64,000 nucleotides of DNA from Macropodus opercularis (lineage: Eukaryota; Chordata; Actinopteri; Anabantiformes; Osphronemidae). Below the pieces are notes generated by a model. That model made no database searches and was not told the DNA's origin. It worked only from the letters and a program-made list of their open reading frames with translations. A program made the position numbers and the translations under genes. Every line of letters begins with the position of its first letter. The first letter of the stretch is position 1. The stretch lies in assembly GCA_030770545.1 (NCBI GenBank), contig CM061098.1:18070001-18134000 (forward strand), read 5' to 3'. Below are positions 19,367 to 32,129 of the stretch, one piece after another.

Positions 19367-22300
19367 AAACATAAGCATAAATTCAGCCAATTTCACCTCA
19401 CACTACCGTTAGTTTAGTTTCAAAGACAATGTTGTGTATACTTACTATACCATATGGAATATTATTTTCTACAATATATGTTAGCATATTTAGAAAAATT
19501 CAGGAGCACTTCCCCAAGAAAGCAGGAGCAGGGTTGGTACGTAGAGGTAGACGCTGTGGTTGGCTACAGTGTCACTGTCCTGATTAGATTCTCTCCTTGT
19601 GGGCCTCTAATCCTCTGTTCTTCAGAGTTTAGAGATGCACTGCATTATCTACAGGCTTCGGCCAAATGCTTTAAGACGCACAGGACGGCGCGTCGCAGAT
19701 GGACTATGACCCAAAGCAAGCTGTGAAAGCATCCAAAGATGTTTTAGGCAACGAAGTGGAATGTTCTGAAAAAAGCCAAGTCACCTGACCTGAATCCAGC
19801 CAAGCATGGATTTCACTTGCTAACGGCAACGCTCTCCAGAAACAAGTAAGAAGAGGAGGCAGCTTCCCGGACTGGCCTGGCAGAGCCTCACCCGGGAAGA
19901 AGCCTTGTTTCAGTCCCAGCCCTTTGTGCATCTGGGGATGTGTAAAAACTGTAACCCAGCAATCAAGTACATGAAAGTGTCAAAGCACAGCAAATGAAAA
20001 GGCAGGTGATACAACACATTCCACTCTAGTCTGCATCTATACCTGGATCTGCAGCATTGATATTAAAGCTGTCACGTTTTTCAAACATCTGCAGGATGGA
20101 GCAAATCCAGCAGATGTGTCTGTTTTTGTTTGTTGTGGTTGTCTGGCTCGGAATCACGAACAACCTGTTTGTCTGCTTTAAGTTTTCAGCTCTGATTTTG
20201 ATTTGGAGGTTGTTTTCTGACATTTCCGCCTTTGTCATTATGTTCCCTTAGTTCCTTCTGTTGAGTCTTGAGTTATTTCACCGTTGATAGCCTTGATAAT
20301 TGATAATCAGTAGTTCTTGAGGCTGTTGTCTGTTTTTTCTTTCATTACAGTTGGTTCCATTCTCTGTGCTTCTGGTTTTATCACATCAGCGCATCCATTA
20401 ATCCTTGTGTTATAAATTTCTTCCAACATCTTAGTAGAAATGTATTTGTAACTTTAAATTGAACAGACCAGGGTCAGTTTAATTTACTCGTATGCCACAC
20501 ACACATTTCAATTTTTTTTTGTGTGGATAAAGTCAAGTGGCAACTATTCTAATGGAATATGAAATATTTTCACAGCTCGAGTTAACTTTAAAATGTTGAA
20601 TCGTTGTTCGTTGTTCTCTCCTATCAGTTTCTCAACCCTAGCTGCGTGTGTGGACGTCTGTTTATGCTCTATTTTCTCTGAAGACTCCCAGTAACATGGA
20701 ACTTCTGTGCTCAGCGCAGCTCCTGTCTACGTGTACAGGATGCGTGTGCAGCAGTCATTTGGATCTGTGTCAGAGGGTTAATGATGCATGGAGCCATTAT
20801 TCAAGGCACAATGAGGAGCTGTTGCAATGAGGCAAAGCATGCTAGTGTATATGTACATCCCTTACTCATGAGTACACAGTGTATGTTTGTGCGTTTAGTG
20901 TAACATAAAATAACACTGCACTGTGGACAGGAAGTTGTAGTAGTGTGTACCACCATGTCATTTTGTGAGCACGTCCTTGACACAGCATCCTTCACACACA
21001 GGCTTGCAGCATGACAGCTGTCACAGTCCCTACTAATAAGGTATGTGTGTGTGTATAAACACACACCGATACAATACACCAAATGGAAACGGAAGCAATA
21101 GAGGAAGCAATAGTCTGGACGTCATTGGGACAAGCACATTGTTAGCGTTTTATAATCTGCTCTACGTAACTAATATGTCCTGTCCACACTACTGTAAAAC
21201 GCTGTGGTTCATATATTGTGTGAACCTTAATTTATCAGAAGTAAAAGGAACGAATACCGTCCGTCCGTCGTAGCTACTCAAGGTCAAAGGGTTGGTGCAG
21301 CCAATCCCAGAAGAAGCTTAGCAAACTGTGAACGCACATAAAGACGCACAACAGAAACCCACACCTCTGGGCTCACACCGTTCACCTGACCCAACTAGGT
21401 GTCATATGTTTTCCTTGAAGTAACAACTTCCAAATATTTGTCTGGGACATCGCCAGGCCTCAACCTGATGGATGGACACATCAACTCCAACAACTGTGGC
21501 CAGATCCAGTGTAAACCCAGTGGGTCTGTGCGTCAGACCCGTAGAACAGAGAACTGTAGACTATGCACAGCATGTGAGTTAAGTGAAGCCCTTTCGTATG
21601 TGCGTGTGTGTGTTTGACAGCCCTGTGTGGGTGAGTGACACCTTCTCCCTGCTGGGTTTGGTGATATGCTGGTGTAGTTAACATTTAGCTTGGCAAGACA
21701 CTGAACACAAAGCAACTGTTGCAGTCGTCTCTCGGCTCCAACCACCTGACTTTATGACCTGACTGTGTATGGATTTGATAAAGCGAATGACTGTTGTCAG
21801 AGTTCATATATTGTTGGGTTTGTATTGTCAGTGTCTACGGAAATAATTAACTTTCATCGTACCCAAAACTGATAAACCCTGTGTGTGGGGGGTTGTGAGC
21901 GGGAACGAGAGCGTGAGTAGTAATTGGTTGGTTCGGTTGGATGTTTTTCCATGGACATACATGCACACATGCAAGTGTTCCTCCGTCCTAATAACTGTAT
22001 CATTTGGCAGATACTGCGTCGAGGTCAGTGAGTGAGTTCAGTCGTCTATCAGTGTGGCTGCCAAAGGTTATGCTGCTGATGAAGGCTTTCCGCACATGCA
22101 GGGGGAATAATTCCTACTTAGCCGGCCACACGCTGCGCCCACCAGGTTATGAAAGTCACGCTGTACTGCGGTAATTGGCAGCGTGATCTGGCACATGGTG
22201 ATTAGGCAGCTCTGTGTCACTAAAGATGTGCGTCCAGGAGGAATCAAGGAGGCGACAGTAGGAGAAGGTTTCACACCGGTGGAGGACATCTTGTTACCAA

Positions 22301-22888
22301 CCTCGCTCTGACTTAAAGAACACTGGACAATAACATAGTACATTTGGTGCTGCAGTAATAGGAAACACAGCTATTTATATCATAACCACATAAAGACGCA
22401 TAGAAATATCCCAACTCAGCTTGTTCCAGTAGGCGAGTGGTGAAAACATAATGACGCTCAGTCCCCGTTTCACAGTAAAGCAACCATTAAGTGAGAAAAG
22501 CATTTTGTTATTGATCTCAACTCTACATTGAGCAGCTGAGGCCTAAGAGCTTGGTTTGAATGGAGGTAAACATGAGACACACGTTAAGCAGCCGAACTTG
22601 CTCTTTGGCCGCCTCCATCCAGCCTCGTTCTTCCAGAGTACAGGTAAACTACCGGCAGTGTAGTGGGTCAATAATGAAGCCCAGGCCTCTGTGTCCATCA
22701 ACACTTGACAGACCGACACTGACACATTGTAGCTGTGTAGACAGTTTCCTACATTGACTCTCTCTCCTCACTCAAAAGGCTGATGTGGTTTCCTGCAACA
22801 GATTCCTACTCAGTGAACAGGTGGTAAACATGGGGTAGTTACATAAAGGAACACACGACGGAACGTATTTACATCACCTCAAGTGGCA

Positions 22889-22892
<4 letters not shown>
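19367..22892. other. No gene recognised
   Basis: Only short unassigned frames. 22060-22220 is of more even composition and could be a conserved noncoding stretch, but nothing in it decides the matter. Confidence 0.45.

Positions 22893-22927
<35 letters not shown>
22893..22927. repeat. (CA)n microsatellite
   Basis: About 17 uninterrupted AC/CA units. Shorter CA runs occur at about 23569-23587 and 23836-23855. Confidence 0.95.
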
Positions 22928-22929
<2 letters not shown>

Positions 22930-25900
22930 CCACAGCCTGGTGATTATCACGCTGTGCACGTCTGTCAGGGCAGAGACCACACCTGCCTCAGAGGTCAGTC
23001 AATCAACAGGACGAACACAGGGGCACGAGCAGTGGCCTCTAGCCAGCACAGCCATTAAACGGCCCGTGCTACGGAAAGCTCTTCACTTTTATCACGCACA
23101 TGCAACATTGTGCTCAGTTTGACCATCAAGGAGAGAAGTCATGTATGTTGTAGATTCATTTAACTATGATGGACTGTGGGGTCACAGTAACACACAATGC
23201 CAAGACATCACACCATGCAAAACCCAGGATGTTAACATCACTGCTCCTCTAGTTTCTGTGCTTTTTCCCCGTATTTTAGGAAAAGTTAATGTTATTTAAT
23301 AAAGAGCAGTGAAACCACCTGGATGGAACGAGTCACCATGAATTGCATATTATTGTGACAGGCCTAGTATGAAAGCACGAGATAAGTGCAACACCACGTC
23401 CGGACGGCATCAGTGCAGAAGCTTGTAACATTAAGTGCGCTCTCGTTTGGGTAAAGCTAACAGACCCGCTCTGGGTGGATTTGTCCTTCTCTGTGTCGCT
23501 TTGTGCCACGGGTTATGTTTGGACAGGTTAATTGGTTGAGATTGATTTTGCACCCTCAAGGGTAAATGCACACACACACACACACACCGGCACAGATTTA
23601 TACCTGGAATCCAACGTTGCTTGTAGCTGATGAGTATCTGGGTATTAAAGCTGCTGCTTCTCACCAACACACACATTTTCCCTCTGTGTTGAACATCTAC
23701 ACACAGCTTTTCAGTAAATATGCATCTCTCATCGTAATTTAGGATCTTGTGTTCATTCTTTATTCTGCAGCTGGAATTTTAATTGGTCCACTTTATCTGA
23801 TGTAGCTGATGCAGGCCCAGGTAAATATCAAATCTCACACACACACACACACACAGCTCTGCTTGCTTAGATCTCAGTCATGTGCTTGGTACTGGTGAGA
23901 ACGTGAGTCCGTTCTATTCAGAGAGCTTCTCAGCTAATGTTTCTCTCACCACTCTACATTACTAAACAGTGTGAGCACCACCTGTTCTCACCAGTCTTCT
24001 CTACTCTCTTCCACTCATTCATTCCCTACATAATGAATTCAGACACCCATGAATCCCCATCATGCTCAAGTCATCAGTGGCAGGTGTGGTGTTGAATAAA
24101 TCATTAATTATATTCATGTTAATGTTGAACTGAAATCATACATTCAAACAATATTATTGTTTCAACAAACAGAGTCTAGTTGTCTTTGTTATTGGCCTTT
24201 GAGTCACTGCAGAAAGGACAAACAAGAGCATCGTCACACAGGAACAATACATGGTTGTGTCAGCTCCAAGTCACTTGTTTTCAAAGGGCAATGAAAAAAG
24301 TCGACCTAGCGGCTATGAAGGAATTTAATTCCCAACCATCTCTATAAGCCTCATTGAGCCACTATGTCGAGACATATAAGCACTAAGTGATTTGATGTTG
24401 TAGAATAAGACACAACAATCCTTCAGTCCAAAGTAAAACGTGCTCCAGGTTGTGGTAAAGGACAAGGATGTGTGTTAGTCGCACAGACACAGCTGAAATA
24501 AAATCACAGAACACGGACCACATAGACAACCGTGTGCAGTATGTGTGCGTCTGTGAAAACTTTACTAAGCACACAAGGCATTTCATCATGTCACCAGTCC
24601 AGTGGACCAGTGGTATAATAGATGTCCACCAGCGCCAATGCAACAACCGGGCATTTCAAGGCTTTCAATGCTTTGTTTACAACCTACTCATGTGAATAAA
24701 TGAAGGGCTGGCCGTCGGCTCTAAGGCTCTATAATACACCTCTGCTCATCAACGCGTCTTTCTCTGCACATCTACACATTACTGGAGGATTTTAACCTCT
24801 ATCTGCTGCTAATCAATGAGGTTGTGAAGATTCGCATCCAGTCCCAGAGATGTTTGAATTCAGATAGTCGTCACAGCAATACAAACAAACAGACAAACTA
24901 TCTAATTAACCAGGTTTTTCGTTTGTAATCAAATGAAATGCACAAGCTCTGGCTTCATCACACACTACGTTTGTCGGTCTCTGCTCCTCCAGGTGAGCTT
25001 TTAGATGCTTTAATAGCATCACAGCATGGAGTAAAAAGCAGACCCACTAAGGGCATGTTGTACGCACATGCAAACGTAATATTACTTGCAAAATACACAA
25101 CTAACTGATCTGTTAATTGACCTCTCTGAGGACGGCATCTTTTAAATAAACCAAACAGTACAGCACACTGTAGATTCTGCACATTTCTGTTTATAGAATA
25201 AGCAAAATGGGGCATAACTGGCCAAGTGCACAACACACAGAGTGGAGGAAATGCAAATACATAAATGGAGCACACGCAATGTGATTTATGTAGTGTGAAA
25301 GCAGTAGCTGTGCCTGTCATTGTGTCTTTACTGCGTCTTTACAGATGCTGCTCTATGCAGGAAGGGGACGGAGGAGAAATGAACGTGTCTGGAACGGACG
25401 GATACCAGTAGATCTGCAAACCAGGGGTCGACCAAGCCAGTTCAGAGCGGGCTTAGCTTACCTCAGTGGAGGTGCAGTCCAGCCCAGCACGCAGGTCAAC
25501 TCTACCAAACCACGGTCCTTCAGGTCTGCAGTGCCTCAGAAAGACTGATGGTGCGTCACGCAGGTCGCCTAAAACTCATTTGAAGCTCCTACACACGGCG
25601 TGATTCAACACTCACGGATGTCAACATACTCCACATTTCCATCGATTTCATCTTTTCCTACCACAAATGCTGGAGAGATGTAAGAGAAAGATGCGTGGAG
25701 AGGGGAAATGAGGAAACGCGCTTTAAAGAAATGAGATGCCCTTTCTTCTGAACTGTCAGCTCAGGCAGTGTCTGCTTTTAATTATGTCTGGATCAGCTGT
25801 CAGGTGGCTTCGGTCTGTATCTCACAGTTTGTATTTGCCCACATTCACTGGGCAAATATAGATGTAATTCTGTGTGTTTGGAAATGTTTTATTAAACCTC

Positions 25901-26099
25901 TGCAAGCTGCCTTTATACTGTGCTCATATTGGTCAAACCATGTACATGTAGACACCAACCATCAGTCGTTTGCCTCCTTGATGTCGAATATTCTGTAAAT
26001 TCCACAAGATCTGAACAATCGTGCGATTATCAAATCATGTCATAGAAATAATGTTTTCACTTAACCCTCGTAACCCTTTGTATCAGATTATGTATCTGG
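22928..26099. other. No gene recognised
   Basis: Contains the two short CA runs and an inverted repeat pair at 23891-23902 and 23984-23995. All reading frames are short and motif-free. Confidence 0.45.
23891..23995. repeat. 12-bp perfect inverted repeat, 81-bp spacer
   Basis: ACTGGTGAGAAC (23891-23902) is the exact complement of GTTCTCACCAGT (23984-23995). It may be a small MITE-like unit or chance; no target duplication was identified. Confidence 0.5.
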
Positions 26100-26286
26100 G
26101 GAAGAGAAGGGAGGCGAGAACAGAGATGAAAAAGAGAAAATAGGGTGATTGTGGAAAAAAGAAACAGATGGAGCCAGGAAGTGGGAGAAAAATCAAGGAG
26201 GAGCAATGAGAACAAGAGAGGAGGAAAACCGAGATGGACGGACACAAGCAGATGGTGGGAGGAGAAAAAGAAAAGAAGCTGGTTCA
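26095..26286 (+). repeat. Purine-rich tract
   Basis: About 190 bases dominated by A and G, with few pyrimidine interruptions. The 76-codon frame on the opposite strand (26057-26287) is Leu/Ser/Phe-rich purely because of this composition. Confidence 0.7.
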
Positions 26287-26289
26287 AGA

Positions 26290-28160
26290 ATCCAGGGGTG
26301 AGTTAAAGAGAAATAAACACATGCAGAGAGAAATGAGGAAACCTTTCGTATTTTCTCTCTCTTCACTCCCAGACTAAATTACAAGCATGGGTACACAATT
26401 TCACTTTAAAGTAGCCAAATCTCCAGCGGCAACTTCAAATCCTTACTCAGCCACTGAAGCAAAAGATCAAATAGCTGACCGTTCCACTGTCTTGCATATT
26501 ATGCAGTTAAAAAGAGACTCACTTATCTGGCGAGCTTGTTAGGAAATTTCCAACACATTCCATTCTGCTGCAAACAGCATATTTCTTCTTTTCATTTGCT
26601 GTTTCCTCAGCTAAAGTTGTGCATTGGTTAAAGTCAAGCTTTCAACAATTCGATGAGAAGGTGCATTTTAGGTGTTTGGGTGCTGGAAGAGTCTGGTGCG
26701 TGTGGAAGAACAACACGTGTCAAGGTCTGAAGGTGTCCAGGCCTAAAGCCAGTGACACGTGGCTGTAGCACTTATCGCCTACACTCATATCGCAGCATGT
26801 AGCACTACTACAACGCATGCACGCTTAAAAGCAGGCGCACTGAGGAGGTCACGTGGGAGGTCAGGACTGGGAATTGAGAATATCGCTGTCTGTGGAATTT
26901 GGAGCATACATTGTATTTTTATTTATTTATCAGACGTTATGTTGCTGATCTAGTCAAATCTTCTGGGTCATTAAAACTGAATTTATGTAGGAGACCTTCA
27001 CTCTTGGGCTTCACGCATGCACACAGCGTAGCGGGTCACATGCTTGACTACCACGCTGCTGCAGTGAGTTCAAGTCCTGGTTGTACCCTCTAAATTTTAA
27101 TATGAAAAACAGCCTTTGGTAGCTAGTAAATATATTTAGTTTAGTTATGATCCTCTACTAATGTCTATAAAAGACATAAGCCTTTTTATTTATGTGTGCT
27201 GAAAGTATGCATGATTGAAGCTTCATACAGAAAAGACACCATAACAGGATGATTACAGCCGAGCTGTTTTCTGTATGAAGCCTTCTCGGTAAGAAATAAC
27301 ACGTTGTTGCTGTTTAGCTACAGTGTGACAGAAAGGAGCTGAAAGGATACGGGACAGAGACCGTGAATGGGTGCATTCATACAGCGTGTCAACGTTTACG
27401 CTGTCACCTTGTCGGCAGCAGCGACTGTTCAATACGGCAGCTAAAAAACACCAAAGCTTAACAGAGCACTTTCCTGATTCACATCTAAACCCATGATTGT
27501 ACATGAAACCATGGTCAGCCCACAGGTCTGGCCTCTGTGTTCTCATATGGGACTGAATGTGCTGGCATTTTTGTTGCTTTGCAGTCTCTAATAAAGACAC
27601 TCACACTTGTTTTGTTCTTTTATGTTTTAAAAAGAATGAAATTCATTTCTTTAACTCCACGAGGTGCAGATACCTCCCAATGACACATAAAGACATTTGA
27701 CTTTACACTGTGTTCAGCCCGTTTTCATCAGAACCGTTCTGCATATGCGAGGTTAAAGGTTTTTGTGAAGTGGATTGAAAAATATATTGATATGACATGT
27801 TTACAAAGTGGACAATTCACACGAAGCATTATTAAATAAGAGACTTGTTGCTAAGGAGTATAATGATACTTCTTTCATAAAACCAGTGGCATAACTCAAA
27901 ATAAATTATTAGGATTGATAACATTCATATAATGTTTATTTGTTATAACACATCCTCATACATGCATCAGCTGGAGAAAATGCATCTAGTACAAGTGTGA
28001 CATGTATAAGACATTCCAACGTACAAAAGTAAAAAGACTGCTCTCTACACAAACCTCTACATAATCATAACAAACATGTTTTTTTTAGCAAATTCAGATC
28101 ATGTATATTGTATAATAGTGATAGATACTGAAACTATCAGTAAAAACTCTGACATTCAGG
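26290..28160. other. No gene recognised; weak SINE-like head near 27020-27090
   Basis: Mostly AT-rich. Around 27024-27090, GTAGCGGGTCACATGCTTGA followed by GAGTTCAAGTCC loosely resembles pol III A and B boxes and could be a tRNA-derived SINE head, but no cloverleaf folds convincingly. A hairpin pair is at 27220-27281. Confidence 0.35.
27220..27281. repeat. 15-bp perfect inverted repeat, 32-bp loop
   Basis: GCTTCATACAGAAAA (27220-27234) pairs exactly with TTTTCTGTATGAAGC (27267-27281). A few more pairs form outside if one base is bulged. Confidence 0.8.
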
Positions 28161-28164
28161 TTAT

Positions 28165-28248
28165 TTAACCCTCTGCAGCCTTGGAGGAGTCAAATCGACC
28201 CCACTGTAAACTAGGAGGCGTCAAAGCTCAAAAACACACACAAGGGTT
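28165..28248 (-). repeat. Short TTAA-type repeat (possible piggyBac-like MITE), copy 2
   Basis: Starts TTAACCCTCTGCAGCC at 28165, then GGAGTCAAATCGACCCC, GGCGTCAAAGCTCAAA, and CACACACAAGGGTTGG. Its complement aligns along its length with the copy at 33822-33903. Confidence 0.55.
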
Positions 28249-31200
28249 GGACCCACCTTAAGAGAGAAACAGCAAGCGATGTGTGCGACGCGATTCTGGG
28301 GGAGTGGGATTGTTATCGGACATGCACATGAGTGTGTGTGACGGACAGAACCTGAGCTACACACTGACCCACAGCTGTGAGCCACGCAGACACCAGGCGC
28401 TTCCTAATGACGGTTCGGACATGCGTCCAGGAGGAGGAAACAGCGCGGGCTCGTCTGGAAACTCTGGGCTGTGATGAAATGAGCTTCTGCAGTTTGAATG
28501 TGTTTGATGGAGTGACACAGACATCATGGCAGCCCAGGTAGACAGTTAAGGTGCTAAACCCAATTACAAGCACCGACCACTTCCTAATGGCCTTAACAGA
28601 CGCTGCAGGGCCCGTGAAAACACTGCTGACGGCGCGAACGTAGTGGAATGTGGCCACTCACTCCACCGCCCTCTGCAGCGTCCAACACCGTTCAAGAGCA
28701 ACAGTCAGCAGGTGAGTTCGTGAATCTGCCCCAACTGCGTGTGATTGTCACGTAGACGCGTACACTCCAACCATTTCTACACATTATGAAACAATGCAGT
28801 AGCTGCACCAGCTGATCCATCGAGCCAAAGGAATCGCAGACCCTGGACGACCAGCACCTCATGGCAGTATATTATGGAAGCAATAGAGGATGCGTAAAGG
28901 TCGAACTCTGAACATGGAGCAGCAGTAGATATTAAACTAAAACAACGAGGAAACCAGCCCCGCACGTCTGCTAACATGCTGTCAATGAGACTAATCCCTG
29001 CACCACGTTGGGGGCTGAAAACGTCCAGGACAAGTGGAGTATAATGGAATATTGGAACAGCTGCGGTTGTCTGATGGGCCTCTCAACAAGACACAACTGC
29101 TTCATATCAGTGGTTGGAGCCCAGTGACCAAGAATCTACCTCAAGGCTGAAAAACCTGCAGACCTGCTTCTGAGTGTAAGGTAAGTTATCCTTCTAGATC
29201 CTTCTGCTCTCCCTCCAAAGTACCAAAAACAACAACACTTGTGTGCAAAGGTAAAGTGGAATAGCTGAATACTGGAGACTGAACGGGACATAAATTCAAC
29301 TGAGGGAGAGGCACAAGTGATTCATTGATCAATCTGAGAGGAGAAACCAGGAAGTGTGTGTATCAGGGGAGAATGTGAGGGACTGAATGAAAGAAATACT
29401 GAGGGTCAGGGACAGACGTGTTCTGCAGCTCAGCCTGAGTCCATGGCGGCATCGGATCGGTGGAACGGACCAAGCACCCAAAGCGCTGCTGGGTTGCAGT
29501 GTGTGGCCTGGGCCATTTGTTCGTTCTCCCCATGTGAGATTCCTCTTATCATGTAAACTGAAGCCAGATGCTTCTCCTGAGAGCTGACATCCAAATGACG
29601 CCTTTTTGAGGCGGGAGCTACGTCGAGTCATTGAGTTTGGCTGAAAACACTGATTTGAATGTTACTTCTTATTGCAAATGAAAAAACCTTTGCGAGACCA
29701 GCAGGACCTAATTGAATATGTGGAAGACGGGTGTAACACGGTCACCTACTCCTGTTGGTCCTTCTTTTCTTCACCTCTCTACCATTACGAACATCTGCAA
29801 CCACTCCAGCTTTCAGGCTGCAGGCTGGTGACTGTTTGGCTGTGAAACTGCTTGAAGTCATTACGCTGTGCTCAAGAAAATCAAATGTATAGGATCAAAC
29901 TAAATAATGGTGAGTATAAAAGGCAGCTGTGGGATGAAGTGCCACACTGAGTTAAAGGAAAGCGTAGGACGGTACAGCTGTTGTGAGACTTTCAGTTCAG
30001 CACATACGCTACATTTCAGCATTTCTTTTGACTGGACTGCGTATCCTTGCTTGTAATTCAGAGAAGCGGGAGGATGAAAAGAAATTCCACCTGCATTCTC
30101 CACCATGAAAAGTGTTTATCTCCCTTCCCCTGTGAGTGTTAGCACAGGAAGGACGATCTTCCGAAGTGTAACAGAGAGCAATGAAAAGGTTTTATAACAG
30201 TGCTAGAAACCGACTAAGACAGGGAAGGGAGGTGTAAGGTGACAGGCAGGAGGAGCTACAGACGGCAGGAAGGATGAGAATTAGAAGAGAGAAAGAGACA
30301 GACATGAGCTGCTGTGGCTAAAGAGAAGATTATCTTCCTCAGAGAGAGAGGTTCGCCGCGTGACATCGAGATGCACTTAAGTTACGCACACAAATGGCTC
30401 CAATTATATTTATAAGCCGCAAAGTGATGCATGAAATGTGACTGTTGCGATCGTCCAAATGAACGTCTAGGGATCTTAGGGTCTTAAACAAATGGGTTAA
30501 AATATCAGATGTTAAAATTAAACTGATGCGGAGGTGGTGGGATATCTGTTCTGTTTTTCTGATGATGGAAATCTAATTCAGTTACACTGGTATATCTATC
30601 TGATGGGCTTTATTTTGTTAACCGGAAGATGTTCAAAAACCTGAGGGGAGAAAATAGGTTTGATTGAGGCAGGACAAAAATGGGAATAAAAATGTTGTTC
30701 TATTTTGTATGTTTGTAGCTAAACCCTGAAATATTTACAAAAATGGATTCTGCTAAGGACCTGCCCTTTACGGCATTGAGAGGACTGTAGCGCTGACAGG
30801 GAAGGTGACCAGCAAGTCAACGAGAAGAACTGTTTGGATGTGGAGACCAGAGATGATGTGGGATCTGCCACAGCTGTCACTGATTTGTGGACAGATCAGA
30901 GGGACTCGCTGGACAGCAAGTCTCTGCCGTGGTGGTTGGAGACTTGACAGATTTATGTTCATGAATTTATGGTTGTGAAATTTAGATTTTTGAGAGTATT
31001 GAAGTATTAAATATTCCAATCAGTAATTTCAGGGCAAAGGTTTTACACCACTACAAATGCACAACTGGGCTCTAGTCTCAGACAACCAGTAAGTTTGGAA
31101 ACATTAAATAAATGAAATAAAAACTAAATCAGACTCCCAAACAAAGACAAACAACTAAATGCTATTTTGTTTAATTTCATGTTGAACGTTTAAAGACGTT

Positions 31201-31290
31201 TTACTGAGGTTTGTGTTTTATTTATGGTTTAAAATGTTAAAATTAAACATAGTTAAATGTGGCATTTTTCAACACTTGTACACACAGATA
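28249..31290. other. No gene recognised
   Basis: Short unassigned frames only. GA-rich patches occur around 30240-30350. Confidence 0.45.
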
Positions 31291-31363
31291 CCCTGATTTG
31301 ATTAATCAAAAAAATAATCGTCCGATTACCTGATTACCAAAACAGCCGTTGGTTGCAGCCCTA
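31291..31363 (+). repeat. Terminal segment of a hAT-like nonautonomous element
   Basis: GATTAATCAAAAAAATAATCG, then CCGATTACCTGATTACC and GGTTGCAGCCCTA. This mirrors the fish element end TAGGGCTGCAAC followed by AATCGATTAAT-type repeats. The opposite terminus was not found, so the element is partial or diverged. Confidence 0.4.
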
Positions 31364-32129
31364 ACTGCAGTAGTGTTCCACCTCAGCTTGGCTGGCACAG
31401 TAGCTCCGGGCGTCCTCCAGCTCTGCGACCGACCTGCCTCTTCTCTGGAATGAAGTCTGCTCATTTATTAATCAAGCAATCGGACAAACGTTAATAAAGA
31501 GTAGCAGTAAATGAACAAATCAAAAGAATAATGCTGTTCTGCTTAGCTCCGGGTGTCAGAAGTGTCACCAAGCTCAACGTGAAGCACCGGCAGCTGCAAG
31601 TTGAGCAGAACAGATAATCACACATTCACACCTGTGGGCAAGTCAGAGTCCAATTAACCTGACTGCATGTCAGGACTGTGGGAGGAAGCCGGACTACCTG
31701 GAGAGAACCCACTTAGACACGGGGGAACGTGTGAGCGTCACCCTGGGCGACGTTTATCTGACATTAATAATATGTGAAAGCGGCGTCAGTAGCTGCTGTG
31801 CGCTGGTGTTTTTAGCGCCTCGTAGCCTCTATGATGCATCAGTAGCAATAGAGGGAGAAATAAAACCGGAAGGTCGAGTATTGATTATAGGCTGCTACAC
31901 TGTGGCAATGCCGCCCTACACCCTGTGGGGGCGCTGTCCTCAGCTGAACCACTTAGTCCCAGTTTAGTGACCGGACAACTTTTGTGGGTACATCTCTCAA
32001 TGCATCTGCATCCACAGACCTTTGGACAGTCATGGGATCAGTTGGGCTGATTGTATTCCTGACTGTGTCCAACATGCATGGAATTAAAGTTGTTGGATCA
32101 AATCACAAGGGGCAAAGGACCTTATTCAA
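31364..32129. other. No gene; contains a SINE fragment
   Basis: Apart from the SINE body at 31620-31735, the segment shows only short frames without motifs. Confidence 0.4.
31620..31735 (-). repeat. Partial tRNA-derived SINE, second copy
   Basis: CACATTCACACCTGTGGGCA, then CCAATTAACCTGACTGCATG, GACTGTGGGAGGAAGCCGG and GAGAACCCACTTAGACACGG match the SINE body at 1885-2135 in the same orientation. The tRNA-related head is missing. Confidence 0.6.

Noticed and set aside
26057..26287. Leu/Ser/Phe-rich 76-codon minus-strand frame as a membrane protein
   Set aside because: Composition follows from the purine tract on the other strand.
27024..27090. tRNA gene
   Set aside because: A- and B-box resemblance only; the stems do not pair, so at best a SINE head.
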